Shown here piece after piece: positions 48,020 to 58,734 of a stretch of DNA of 64,000 nt. The notes below the pieces were generated by a model, which saw only the letters and a program-made list of their open reading frames with translations, was not told the DNA's origin and did not search any database. Position 1 is the stretch's first letter; each line of letters opens with the position of its first letter. The translations under genes and the position numbers were made by a program. The DNA comes from Polytrichum commune (Eukaryota > Streptophyta > Polytrichopsida > Polytrichales > Polytrichaceae), in contig OX485805.1 of NCBI GenBank assembly GCA_950295325.1, forward strand, positions 1,548,501-1,612,500, read 5' to 3'.

Positions 48020-48361
48020 AAACTTCCAAACTTCGAGATTAAGGAGTGTAAGAAGACATAGTATAGACTTGACTAAGTTGCGTATATTCCAACGATAGAT
48101 TGGAATCATACATTGTGTTACAAAGAGAGAAATCTCTACATGTCATTCTAAACTTCTCCATTCGGGCTAGGACGAAATTGAAGGGTGGAGGCTTTTTGGT
48201 GACAACATGTGTACTAGATTTCGATGCTCTGACTGCAGAATGACGGAGAATATGTTGGCCTTATCCTTAAAAACCTAGTTGAGTGTAGCTTGAGGTGGAG
48301 GTTGGTTGAATGTGAAGTAAGGTTCGGCATATTGGTTTTCTATCTGTGAACAGGCTCTGGA

Positions 48362-49790
48362 GGGGTGCCGTTGCCAACACCCCTTCTGGGTGATGTTTTT
48401 TATATGGTCGTTACTTCTAAAACGCTTATTCTGGTTCGCTTTAAGGTATTGGTGTCCTAGATTTCGATGCTATGAGTGCAGAAAGAGGAAGGAAATATGC
48501 TGGTCTTATCCTTAGAGGGTTGGTTGAGTGTAGCTTGCGTTACAGGTTCGTAGAATCTGATGTAAGGTTCGACACATTGGTTCGCTTGAATGTGCACAGG
48601 CTCGTTTTTGTTCGCTTGAATGAGCTGTTGTTTAGATTTTGATGCTTTGAGTGCAGCTTGACTAAGGGGATAGGCTGGCCTCAGCCTCAGAGGCCTGGCT
48701 GACTTTAGCTTGAGGTGCAGCTGAGGGGATGCTGAGGTAAGGCTCAACTCCTTGGGTTTCTATCTGTGCACAGGCTCTGGAGGGGTGCTGTTACCAGCAC
48801 CCCCTCTGGGTGATACTTTTTTGTTTTCTGACTTCTAAAAGGCTTGTTTTCTTCGCTTGAATGAGCTGTTGTTTTAGATTTTGATGCTCTAAGTGCAGCT
48901 TGACTGAGGGCATAGGCTGGCCTCAGCCTCAGAGGCCTGGCTGACTTTAGCTTGAGGTGCAGCTGAGGGGATGCTGAGGTAAGGCTCAGCTCCTTGGTTT
49001 TCTATCTGTGCACAGGCTCTGGAGGGGTGCCGTTGCCGGCACCCCCTCTGGGTGATATTTTTTTTTGTTTTCTGACTTCTAAAAGGCTCGTTTTTGTTCG
49101 CTTCAATGAGCTGTTGTTTTAGATTTTGATGCTCTGAGTGCAGCTTGACTGAGGGGATAGGCTAGCCTCTGCCTCAGAGGCCTGGCTGACTTTAGCTTGA
49201 GGTGCAGCTGAGGGGATGCTGAGGTAAGGCTCAGCTCCTTGGTTTTCTATCTGTGCACAGGCTCTGGAGGGGTGCCGTTGCCGGCACCCCCTCTGGGTGA
49301 TATTTTTTTTTGTTTTCTGACTTCTAAAAGGCTCGTTTTTGTTCGCTTCAATGAGCTGTTGTTTTAGATTTTGATGCTCTGAGTGCAGCTTGACTGAGGG
49401 CATAGGCTGGCCTCAGCCTCAGAGGCCTGGCCGACTTTAGCTTGAGGTGCAGCTGACTCAGGGGATGCTGAGGTAAGGCTCAACTCCTTGGTTTTCTATC
49501 TGTGCACAGGTTCTGGAGGGGTGCCGTTGCCGGCACCCCCTCTGGGTGATATTTTTTTTTGTTTTCTGACTTCTAAAAGGCTCGTTTTTGTTCGCTTCAA
49601 TGAGCTGTTGTTTAGATTTTGATGCTCTGAGTGCAGCTTGACTGAGGGGATAGGCTGGCCTCTACCTCAGAGGCCTGGCTGACTTTAGCTTGAGGTGCAG
49701 CTGAGGGGATGCTGAGGTAAGGCTCAGCTCCTTGGTCTTCTATCTGTGCACAGGCTCTGGAGGGGTGCCGTTGCCGGGACCCCCTCTGGG

Positions 49791-49823
<33 letters not shown>

Positions 49824-50110
49824 CTGACTTCTAAAAGGCTCGTTTTTTTCGCTTGAATGAGCTGTTGTTTTAGATTTTGATGCTTTGAGTGCAGCTTGAC
49901 TGAGGGAATAGGCTGGCCTCGACCTCATGAGCCTGGCTGACTTTAGCTTTATGTGCAGGTTGGTATAATTTGATGTATTGTTTGGCACCTTGTTTTCCCA
50001 TCGCTGCACAGTCTCTGAAGGGGTGCCGGCAATTGCACCCCCTTCTGGGCTTCTTTTTTCTATTTTTCTTAATTCTAAAAGGCTGGTTTTGTTGTGCTTG
50101 AGGTGCAGGT
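48362..50110. repeat. Tandem repeat of about 245 bp carrying a GGGTGCC hairpin in each unit
   Basis: Units start near 48598, 48840, 49085, 49330, 49578 and 49837 with periods of 242-259 bp. Each contains TGAGTGCAGCTTGACTGAGG and a hairpin, GGGTGCCGTTGCCGGCACCC. Hairpins lie near 48362, 48782, 49024, 49269, 49518, 49762 and 50020. The block is directly upstream of the ParB/methyltransferase-like exons and probably intronic. Protein frames on the minus strand here are repeat artefacts. Confidence 0.9.
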
Positions 50111-50370
50111 TTGTAAAGTCTGAGGTATGATTCTGTGGTCTGGGTGAGGGGATGTGTTGGTATGAGTTTCACATTGCTGGTTTGTTTTAGCTTGAGGTGC
50201 AGGTGCGTAGATTCGGATGTATGGGCTGGCTATCAGTGCCCATCTAATGTTCAACTAGGATGCTGGAGAATTGACGACACCCCGCCTAAAGAGCCCTTAT
50301 ATTGAGCTAAGTAAAGTTACTAATTAGATATGCCTCATAAAATGTACTTACACAGCTTCTCTTTGATGCA

Positions 50371-53300
50371 GTCCGCCTTACTGATGCTGAGTTGAAGCTT
50401 AAGCTTCACGATCTTGCAATCAAGGAAAGCGTGCCAACCGCGTCTCGTCTTGAGAAGCTAAAATGGCAACCAAAACAGAAGGGTCGTCTCTTCATTCCCC
50501 TCTGTCGAATGTTGCCTCTTCCTGTGGTGAGACCGTACCTTAAGACCGATGTTTCCCAACTTGCAACTCATTTTATGACATATGGCTACATGGAGGGGAA
50601 TAGTTTCTTTTATGTAGCATTGGAAGACAACCATGGGCACACCAATGACGTGACCCCTAGTGTGGTGGCGAAGTGGTCATCAAAGTGGAAGGAGGTGAAT
50701 GATGAGTTTGAGAAGAAGCTTCTTGCCGATGATGACTTGAAGATTTTTTCAAATAAAATGTTCATGGTTCGGGATGGGAACCATCGCCTCCAGGCATGGA
50801 TGTCAATAATTGAGCAATTTCATACTCATGATATTAACTGGCATTTCTGTGTTGAGGGTGTAATACTTGACCCCAGGGGAGACGTACCATCAGTGATAGC
50901 GGCTTTACACGATATTGGTAAGATTCTCAACATTGGCATATTTGTTTCAATTAGTCAAGAAACTTTCTAATATACATTGTGGCTTTTCAGGAAGAATCAG
51001 AAATCTCACGTCACCACAAACCTTGTGCACAAGTTATTTCGCATCCAGAATCTTGCCCCACAGCCACTGTCTTACTTTCAAGGTTTGGTGTCTCCAATTG
51101 TTTTAGAGGCTGCAAGAAAGAAGCAGGCTGGGAAAAATCGCACATGGTTCACCCTCATCGTTGAAGGTCTCAATGTTGTCATTTACCAGGTAACTTCAAT
51201 CCCAAAATTTATAGTGGCATTCAATTTTTCATTGATGATTTCAAGGAACTAATATCATTAACTGTTTGAATTATAGCAAGAGATTGCCGAAGCTGCACAT
51301 GCAGCTGAAGACAAGTACAAGATGAAGAACCCTAATTGTAGCAATTGGACGGATCGTAATGCAGAGGAATGGGTTAGGAAGGCTGTGAAGAAGGTCGAGG
51401 ATAAGCTTATCTCTGAGCTTAGGAAGCATTTGCCTGTTGCGGATCCTAGGCTAACTCCAGGTTTTCTAGAGGAAGTTAAGGCTCATTATGAGAAGTTTGA
51501 TGAACCTGAGATGCTCCAGGAGAAGCTGTATATGCTAGCCACTTCCGTGATGCCTCCCAAGATGATGGTTAAGTGGCTCCAGAGGTGGAACTCTTCTGCG
51601 GCAATTCGGGATGCACATCGCTTTCCCAAGGCTGGCTTCGGCGACTCCAAGTTTCCGGAATGGCTCAATCGAGCAACATGGTGGGCTCAGGTTGGTTTTT
51701 ATCTTTAATTTCTTGTTGTCCTTTTACTCACCCCTAATAAGCTATAAAAATGGTGGCAATCTGTAAATCAACATCTAATTTATTATAAATGTTTTTTGTG
51801 CATGATCTCAGCTAGCAGAGGAGGTTGACGATCTCTTCTCCAGTGTTCTTATAGATCTAGGGGAAAGTATTGATTACAATCCCGATGGCGATGATCCGAT
51901 ATTGACTATATTTGATTACGTCGAGGCCATGTGGTGTCAGCTCTGGGAGGTTGCTTTTTTTCACTGAGTTGGGTGGCGATAACGGCGCTCACAAGAACAA
52001 CCCCCCTGAAAAGCAACCTTTCTTTGTTCAGGCTGTCCGCAGGGTTCTTTACATGTACTTTCGTTATGTTCTTTTGCCTAGGAAGGCCATCTCAAAGGTA
52101 CCACCTTTTTTTCCCAACTACCCGGATACTGATAGTCCTGATTCCATGTTTACACCTGCAATTCTAAAATCATGGGATCCAAGTCACTATCACCAGTGCG
52201 GATGGTATTTGGACTGTCCTTTGAAGAAGCCTCCTCCCTTTGACATTGCACTTAGGGATTCCATCCAGCCTCTCCTGCCTTCTGCTGCTGCTTCACTTCC
52301 AGTCTTACAATCTCCAACACCCCCGGGTGACTCCTCCCGTAGCAAGACTGAAACTAAAGGTAGTAGGAAGGGAACCAAGCGGAAGGCTGCTGAGTTGGTT
52401 GATGATCCAATGGATGAGGATATTCCTGCAACAGGTTGTGACATTGGTGATCCACCTGCTGAACTTGCAGACCCTCCGCGGGCACCAGCTCTTAAGCGTC
52501 TTCACCTTGGAGTTGCTAGTCAGCCCAAGTCCATCCGTTTCATCCCACCTGCTGTTAAGGCGATGTCATCATCCCAGGCATTCGCCTCATCCCCTGCTAC
52601 TTCTCGAGTTCTCATATTGAATGACTCTTTCCACGGGATGTTGGATTTTAAGGCGAAGCACAACAAATTCCCTTCAACTTACGACGAGATGGTTGATTTT
52701 CTAACTGAGGTACATTTCAATCTTCATTCCTATTCAATTCAGCTAGCAAGCCAATTCAAGCTTCATTCCTATTCACCAATTCATTCTCTACTGAACGCTA
52801 TGTTTTTTTTGTTTTTGCAGGTTGGAGCATCTAGGGAATTCTTCTTCTTAGGCAAGGTGGTGCAGAAGGCTGCAGTGGACCTCATTATTGCAGAGTATCC
52901 TGATGGTTTACCTGTTCCAGGAGTTTCTGAATTCCCAGGGCAAGTTCCACATTGGAACAAGCAGGTTCAGAACTTTGTCAAGTTCACGATTGGCTTTTGT
53001 CAAGGCTATCTTCACGACGACGGAGCACTGCTCTTATTCTATCATGATAGCGTGCAAATCAAGAAGGAGGTCTTGAGCTATCTTTACAACAACAATCTGG
53101 AGGTCAAGGAGGAATGGACCATCGTGAATTCTCTCCACCTCAGTCACCCTGTCCATAACTCTAAGCGGGTTAGTAATTTTGGCATTTTTTCCTCTCTTTA
53201 AGTTTACCCTCTTCATTACTTGAATCAAAGTTCTAACAATTCGGGGCTTATTGTACATGTCCAGACTCTGAAGTTCAAAGCCATAGTGTTGGTTCGTTCT

Positions 53301-56300
53301 TTTTCCACTCCTTTGGTTAGGCAACCGAAGGAGCTTGTCATTTCTTCGATTGATGAATTTGAAGATGTTGACCTTGCACATGATGACGTGTTTTTCAACA
53401 TTGTCACCGCTGATACTGCACTCAAGCGCAACGACGGTGACACATTTTGGAGGGGCCCAAAAGAGAAGGCAGTATCCCTGCTTCAGCTTCTTATCAGTGG
53501 CCTTAGCCCTCCAGGGGGGATTATATGTGACCTCAGTGTTGGAACAGGTATGAGTATTTTGTTCAAATCCAACATGTTTTAATGTTTGGCCATTTCAATC
53601 ACCTGCGTCTAATTCATTTCTTTGGGTTTTCGTAGGTGCTTCGGTTCTTGCTGCACAATCTACTAACAGGTCAATAGTGGCACTTGAGGGAGACAAGGAA
53701 TTGTATGAAGAACTCCTTCAGCCACTTCAGGTCATTGCGTCACAGTCTCAGGGGGTCGATCCATCCCAGTTTGTAGTGCTTGATGTGAACCCTTTGAGTG
53801 GTCCACCACTCTGCGGGATCACTTTTAGTTAGAATGTTAGCATTAAAAGTTAGAATTGATAGGGAATTTAGGGAAAATTAGTTCATTTAGCATTTAGCCT
53901 AGAAGAAGGAAGGTCAAAATGAAACTAAGTAGTGCTAGAAGATAGCAAAGTAGAAAAAATGTGCTAGCTAGTAAAAACAACTAGCTAAGCAAATATTAGT
54001 AGATGCTAGCTATAAAGCAAATGTTAGTAGATGCTAGCTATTAAGCAAATGTTAGTAAATGCTAGCTAAGCAAGTGTTAGTTTATTAGTTAGTGTGAGGC
54101 ACACAAGACTATTGGAGGTGTTTTACGTAAGAAGATAAAATCGGCGTGAAGAATTTTGAAGAAAAAAAAGAAAGAGAGCAAGGGGGATACTTTCCCACTT
54201 GCCCCCTTGCCAACTCGATGGCGGAAAAATTAGAAAGATTTCTAAAGGTTTTTTGTCGGAGCCACCTCGGCGAGAGGGTGGCAACCTCAACCGGGAAAAC
54301 CCCCGAGCCAAAATTTCGGGAAAGGGTTTGAAAAATGGATCCGGTGGAGGAGGGGTCCAACCCTTTTGTGAGAGGGTTTAAAAACCCCTCCTTCCACCTT
54401 GTAGAACTCTCTTTTTCTCTAGTTTTTGGGCGAAGCCCTGCTTCAATGTAGTTAGGAAAAAATCCTTTAGCATGTATTCTCAATGGTCTAAAAGAAAGGC
54501 TTGAGAACCTCCTCTACTCTCTCTCTCCTAGTTAGGTTGTGTGTTTATTAACACACCAACAAAATTATTCCTTCTTTTGTAGAGGTAGGTTGGATGGTAG
54601 AGTTTTGAGTAGAGGCATTATAGACCTCATCTGCCAATGCCCTGAAGGCTTAGTTCAAAAGCTAGAACAAAATACTTATCATTTTTCTCTTAGAGAGATT
54701 TCATATAGCTATCCATAGCCGTTTCCCATTTGTGATTTGGTTGAGATGACAATTAGTTATGGATTTTCAAAGATGGAGTAGAAAAACTGGGTGGTCTTGT
54801 GGGTAGCGGCTGCTGGATCAGACCTGCGAGCCCAATAGGAATTTTAATTCCAAGAAATTATATTTTTCCCAAGTAGAACTTTTGTGTAGCTTTCCAAAAT
54901 GGCTTAGAACATTTGATTTGAGCATGATTTGAATTAGATATGAATTGTGCAAGATGGGACACATAGTTTGAGAACTTTTGGTTGACTGCTGCATTACAGA
55001 GGACCTGCTGGGTTCACTTCGGCTTACCTTTCTAATCACATATTTTTATCAAATACATCTTTTTAATATCTCTCCAGGGTCATATAGAACGTTTGATTTG
55101 ACTAAGATTTGAATTAGATATGAATTGTTGAAGGCGAGATACATAGTTTAAGCCTTCTTGATTGACTGCTGTGTTACAAGGAGTCCGCTGAATTTCTATT
55201 AGCTTAACCTGCTGATGTCATAATTTTTTCTAGTTAGAGCTTGTTCATAGCTTTCCAATGGTATAAGGAAAGCCTAGATCCAAGTAGTAAGGAATGTGCT
55301 ATGAATTTTTGAAGTTAGAAGGTAGATAGGTGGGTTGGAAGGGTCGGTTGAATCGACCTCACACTTCCAACCCTCATAACTTTTGCATTTCTTATCCGAT
55401 TAGAGTGATTTTTAGATCATTGGAAAGATAATTTGGTGCACTAAGTATAAATATTATGCTTAGGATTAAATTACAGGGCAGAATAACACTTTATATTTTA
55501 ATTGTTAACTAAGGTACGCTTACTACCAAACTAGTTACAAAGAAGGAGGCAAGGTCGACGCTCGGAAAGTGGAGCAAGGAAGGAGGTAGCGGCTCGGCCT
55601 ACATCAAGCCCAAATCAACCGAGGAAAATTGAGGTAAATTTACTAACCTTAAGCCTTCCATTTAGGATTGGAAGGAGCACGGCTAAGGTACGCATCTCTA
55701 AACCCACTCACCTATCTCGTAAGGTCAAGTGGCTTGACCACTTGACCGCCAAGGGAATACCCAATTCCATTGTTTTCGGGGCCCTTGGTATGTTTTGTGG
55801 TAGTAGCTTCATTTATTAGCAAGTTTCGTGTGTGGTAAGTCGGATTAATCACCGACACGACCACTCTGAATGTTGTCGGTGGAAAGGTGGGGTTAATGAC
55901 CCGCGAATCCACTATTATGTTGTTGGCCCCATAGATTGGGAGTAATGGCCCCAATTTATGAAGATTGCGCAACAGGTTGAACCTACAGGTCGCCCGTCAC
56001 CCTGGTCCCATTGAGTTGCATTTCGTGGTCTATCCAGTGTAAACACATTTAACAATCAAAACATACAAAATAAATCGTAAACCCTTGTTGGCAAGAGACC
56101 CGAGGTAAGGGGTGATGCCTAATATGTTAATGTAGTAAGTTAGGACGTGCAAACAAAAGTAAGTAATTAAGAAGGAATTTGTGTGAAGGGTGGGACTTAG
56201 GCCAAGTTCCCCCGCTTAGAAAACTAAATAGAAATAAATAAAGAAATAGGAAGAATTGAATGGTCCATCAAATTGTCGTTATTCCGTTCGTTGAGTTGGG

Positions 56301-57014
56301 GTGGTAGGAGTCACACCCGGTTGGGTGTATCAGAACCATCCCAATTCACAAATTAGGATTGCCTTGGTTTCAAGGCTGGTGCGCCTGCGCGTAGAATAGG
56401 TTGTAGGTTAAGGTTAGAACTAGATATGAAATTGGTTAGTGGAGTTTAAAGCCACACTAGTAAAAAACTAAGGCCTAACCTCCGGAGGTACTACGACGCA
56501 TATTTAATCTCCCTTAAAAATCTAACTACTCACGTTATACACCTATCATCCGGGTTCGGCTTGGGCGCCTGCAAATACAGGCCACCTTCACCGAAGGGCT
56601 TGTGTGATACTTTTAGGCTCCCTCGAAAGGGGGTGGCCCAAAAGTACCACACTTGACGACGAAGATGATACCCTCGCTCAACAGGGTGCAGTTAATCTAT
56701 GTGAGTAAGTCTTTTGTCATCTTCAACTCATTTTTTGCATATGTTGCATTTCTTTTTAAGGATTCTAACAATTGTATGTTGTCATTTGTGGGTGCAGTCT
56801 GATGGTTGAAGGCCGACGTTTCGTAAACTACTGCTCCTCTCCTAATCCTAGCATGCGTCTTCCTTGTTATGCAGAGGATATGGCAGTGGCTTATGCCAAT
56901 TACTCCTCCCATAGTTCTAGTGCTTCTTCTAGTCCACGTGAGGATTACGATCCTAGAGTACTCAGATTCATAGATCAGAGTGCTTCGGAGAGTGAGGATG
57001 AGTTTATTCCCTGA
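50371..57014 (+). pseudogene. ParB-like + DNA-methyltransferase-like gene, copy 2 (MULE cargo), split by a solo LTR
   Basis: Exons: 50371-50917, 50991-51189, 51277-51690, 51812-52709, 52821-53168, 53265-53547, 53636-53783 resuming at 56657-56704, and 56798-57014; introns are GT-AG. A ParB-like motif, FMVRDGNHRLQAWM, lies at about 50764-50805. The methyltransferase-like half starts with DLIIAEYPDG (52890s; DPPY expected), then LHDDGALLLFYH and EEWTIVNSLHLSHP, then motif I, ICDLSVGTG|ASVLAAQ across the 53548-53635 intron, ending in VALEGDKELYEELL. This is the beta order (IV before I). The tail is acidic and Ser-rich. Defects: a frameshift at T7 (51955-51961), a one-base phase mismatch between the first two exons, and a 2868-bp solo LTR in the exon after VVLD. 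Apart from these the frames are clean. It differs strongly in sequence from copy 1 but shares its domain order. Confidence 0.7.
53784..56651. mobile_element. Solo LTR of the 3-kb family inserted in an exon, TSD CTTGA
   Basis: It begins TGTGAACCCTTTGAG and ends AAAAGTACCACA. CTTGA is duplicated at 53779-53783 and 56652-56656. Removing the element and one CTTGA restores an open frame across the joint. It is nearly identical to 36488-39593, indicating recent activity of the family. Confidence 0.95.
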
Positions 57015-57383
57015 GTTTGATTTTGTATTGGATTTTGTATTGGATTTTGTATTGGATTTGTATTCCCGGAATCCTTTGTATTTGAATCTTGTAGTGTATA
57101 GATGTTGACACATGATCATTAAATACAACCCAAAACAATTTCTACAAACACAACATTGAATAAAATCATACTATACAACTGAAATTGTAGAAGTGAAATC
57201 GGTAAAGTACACTGCCAATGTTTGCTAATTCAGGTGGTAACTTAGATATCTGCACATTGGTCATACGGCTGAATTTGTGTTTGTTTGGGTAGGCTATGTG
57301 TTTAATTTGATTTATGGGCTTATGATTTAGTGGCCCTTAGGCAGGTTAGGGTGGCAGATTATACATGAAGGGCAACCTGGAAT

Positions 57384-57582
57384 GGGGTGCCGTTGCAGGC
57401 ACCCCCCTGCAATGATTTTTTTCATTGAGTTTATTGGTCAAAAGGCAAAATCCTTGTTTGTTTGGGTAGGCTAAGTGTTTATTTTGATTTCTGGGGGGTT
57501 AGTTTAGTGACCCTTTGGCAACTTAGGATGGCAAAATATACATGAATGGCAACCTCTAAGGGGGTGCCGTTCCAGGCACTCT
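57384..57582. repeat. GGGTGCC hairpins downstream of copy 2
   Basis: GGGTGCCGTTGCAGGCACCC at about 57385 and a degenerate copy at 57561. Both belong to the hairpin family of the upstream tandem array (48.4-50.0 kb), so hairpins flank the gene on both sides. Confidence 0.8.
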
Positions 57583-58394
57583 CTTGGAATGATTTTTTTT
57601 TAATTCAGTTTATTGGTCATAAGGTTGTGTTTGTTTGGGTAGGCTAGGTGTTTAGTTTTATTTCCAGACTCGTAGGAAAATATGTGCCACTTGTGGGCAT
57701 TCGCGAATGGGATTTATCATCTGTCTAACCCCCTCCAAAAACAAGTCCGATACTTGACAACAGATCTTTCTAAATCTTATAATGTTAACCCCCATGAATG
57801 AATCAGAGTTAACATTTATAAAATTAGTATGTTGAGCAATATACAAATCCTAACATTGATAAATATGAGCAATTATGAAGAGTCATTGTGATAGAATATC
57901 ATTCACAATATTGCAAACTCAATCATAACTTTGTTCAATATCAAGTTTTCAAATCACGGGCTAGAGAGAGATGAATGTAATTGGATGTGTAGTAATTATC
58001 ATCCATATTGTGGTTGTTTTTCATTCGTTAACATTTATATAGTCAAATTTACAAAGAAGGGAGTACCATTTTGTTATCAGTTAACACGTTTAACAGTTAT
58101 ACTGTGCAATATATGGGGTGTAGAAGAAAGTTAACATTTAGAAAGGGTGAACACTTATAGTTGTAACACTTATAGAGGGTGTACTGTATGTGGAGAAATT
58201 TTATTAAGAGACCTCCTTCATGTTTACTTCAAATAGTACATGTTTTTAATTTACAATAATATGTACTTGTACACGTGTTTGGATATTGAATTGGTGATGT
58301 CATACTGATGTAAGCCCTAATGTTGTATTTTATTAAAATATTTATATGTTTCATAAATCTATAAATGTCATGAATGGGAAAATGTAAACCTTTT
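57583..58394. other. Non-coding right arm of the MULE
   Basis: AT-rich DNA with no recognisable gene between the last hairpin and the inner blocks of the right TIR. Confidence 0.5.
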
Positions 58395-58543
58395 TTCCAC
58401 GGTAATAGACTACCTAACCCTTAAAAGTTTCTAAAAATAGTTAGATGTTTTTCATTCATTCCCGCGGTTATAGGTGCATTTTCCCTCTCATTTCATGTCT
58501 CACATCGAGTTCTCCGCTCTCCGCTCGCATACTAACTTTCCCC
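58395..58543 (-). repeat. MULE right terminal inverted repeat (degenerate)
   Basis: On the minus strand it begins with GGGAAAGTTAGTATGCGAGC and continues with GGAGAGCGGAGA. The inner blocks at 58462-58475 and 58398-58408 match the left TIR. Confidence 0.65.
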
Positions 58544-58731
58544 CCCTTGAGGCGGCCAATGCTATACCCACTCAAGAAGATTGCATTAATAAAACATCAT
58601 GACTTAAGAGAAGTTGGGGGTTCATTGAGATGGGACTTATATCTCATGTTGCTACTTTTGGTGTGACACATGTGAGTCTCAAAACCATCACCCGGACTAG
58701 GACGATTAAGGGTGGTGGGTTTGGCCTCACA
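58544..58731. mobile_element. TGTGAGCCC-family LTR, terminal segment
   Basis: It begins with the MULE TSD and ends GGTTTGGCCTCACA. It aligns with the last 190 bp of the intact LTR at 22004-23709, including CCCGGACTAGGACG. The five bases after it (GAGTG) do not match those before 35438 (ACCTT), so a simple solo-LTR origin is not supported. Confidence 0.75.
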
Positions 58732-58734
58732 GAG

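Larger units (their letters stand above)
40994..58543. mobile_element. Large Mutator-like element (MULE) carrying a transposase and a ParB/methyltransferase-like gene
   Basis: Inverted ends: TATGCGAGCG then GGCGGAGAGCGGAGAG on the left (from about 41002) and CTCTCCGCTCGCATA on the right (58517-58531). Further in, ACCTGTAACCGTGG (41171-41184) pairs with CCGCGGTTATAGGT (58462-58475), and CTATTACCGTG (41224) pairs with CACGGTAATAG (58398). CCCTTGAGGCGGC is present on both sides (40981-40993 and 58544-58556); MULEs make 9-11-bp TSDs, so part of this 13-bp match is chance or terminus. The flanking LTR sequence joins correctly when the element is removed. It is about 17.5 kb, or 14.7 kb without the nested solo LTR. 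Contents: MULE transposase (minus strand), possible exon 46182-46619, an LTR fragment, hairpin repeats, and the ParB/methyltransferase-like gene (plus strand). Confidence 0.8.

Noticed and set aside
48457-50172. Minus-strand frames with Ser/Gln/Ala repeats
   Set aside because: They track the 245-bp tandem repeat unit for unit and include a poly-T tract read as poly-Lys.
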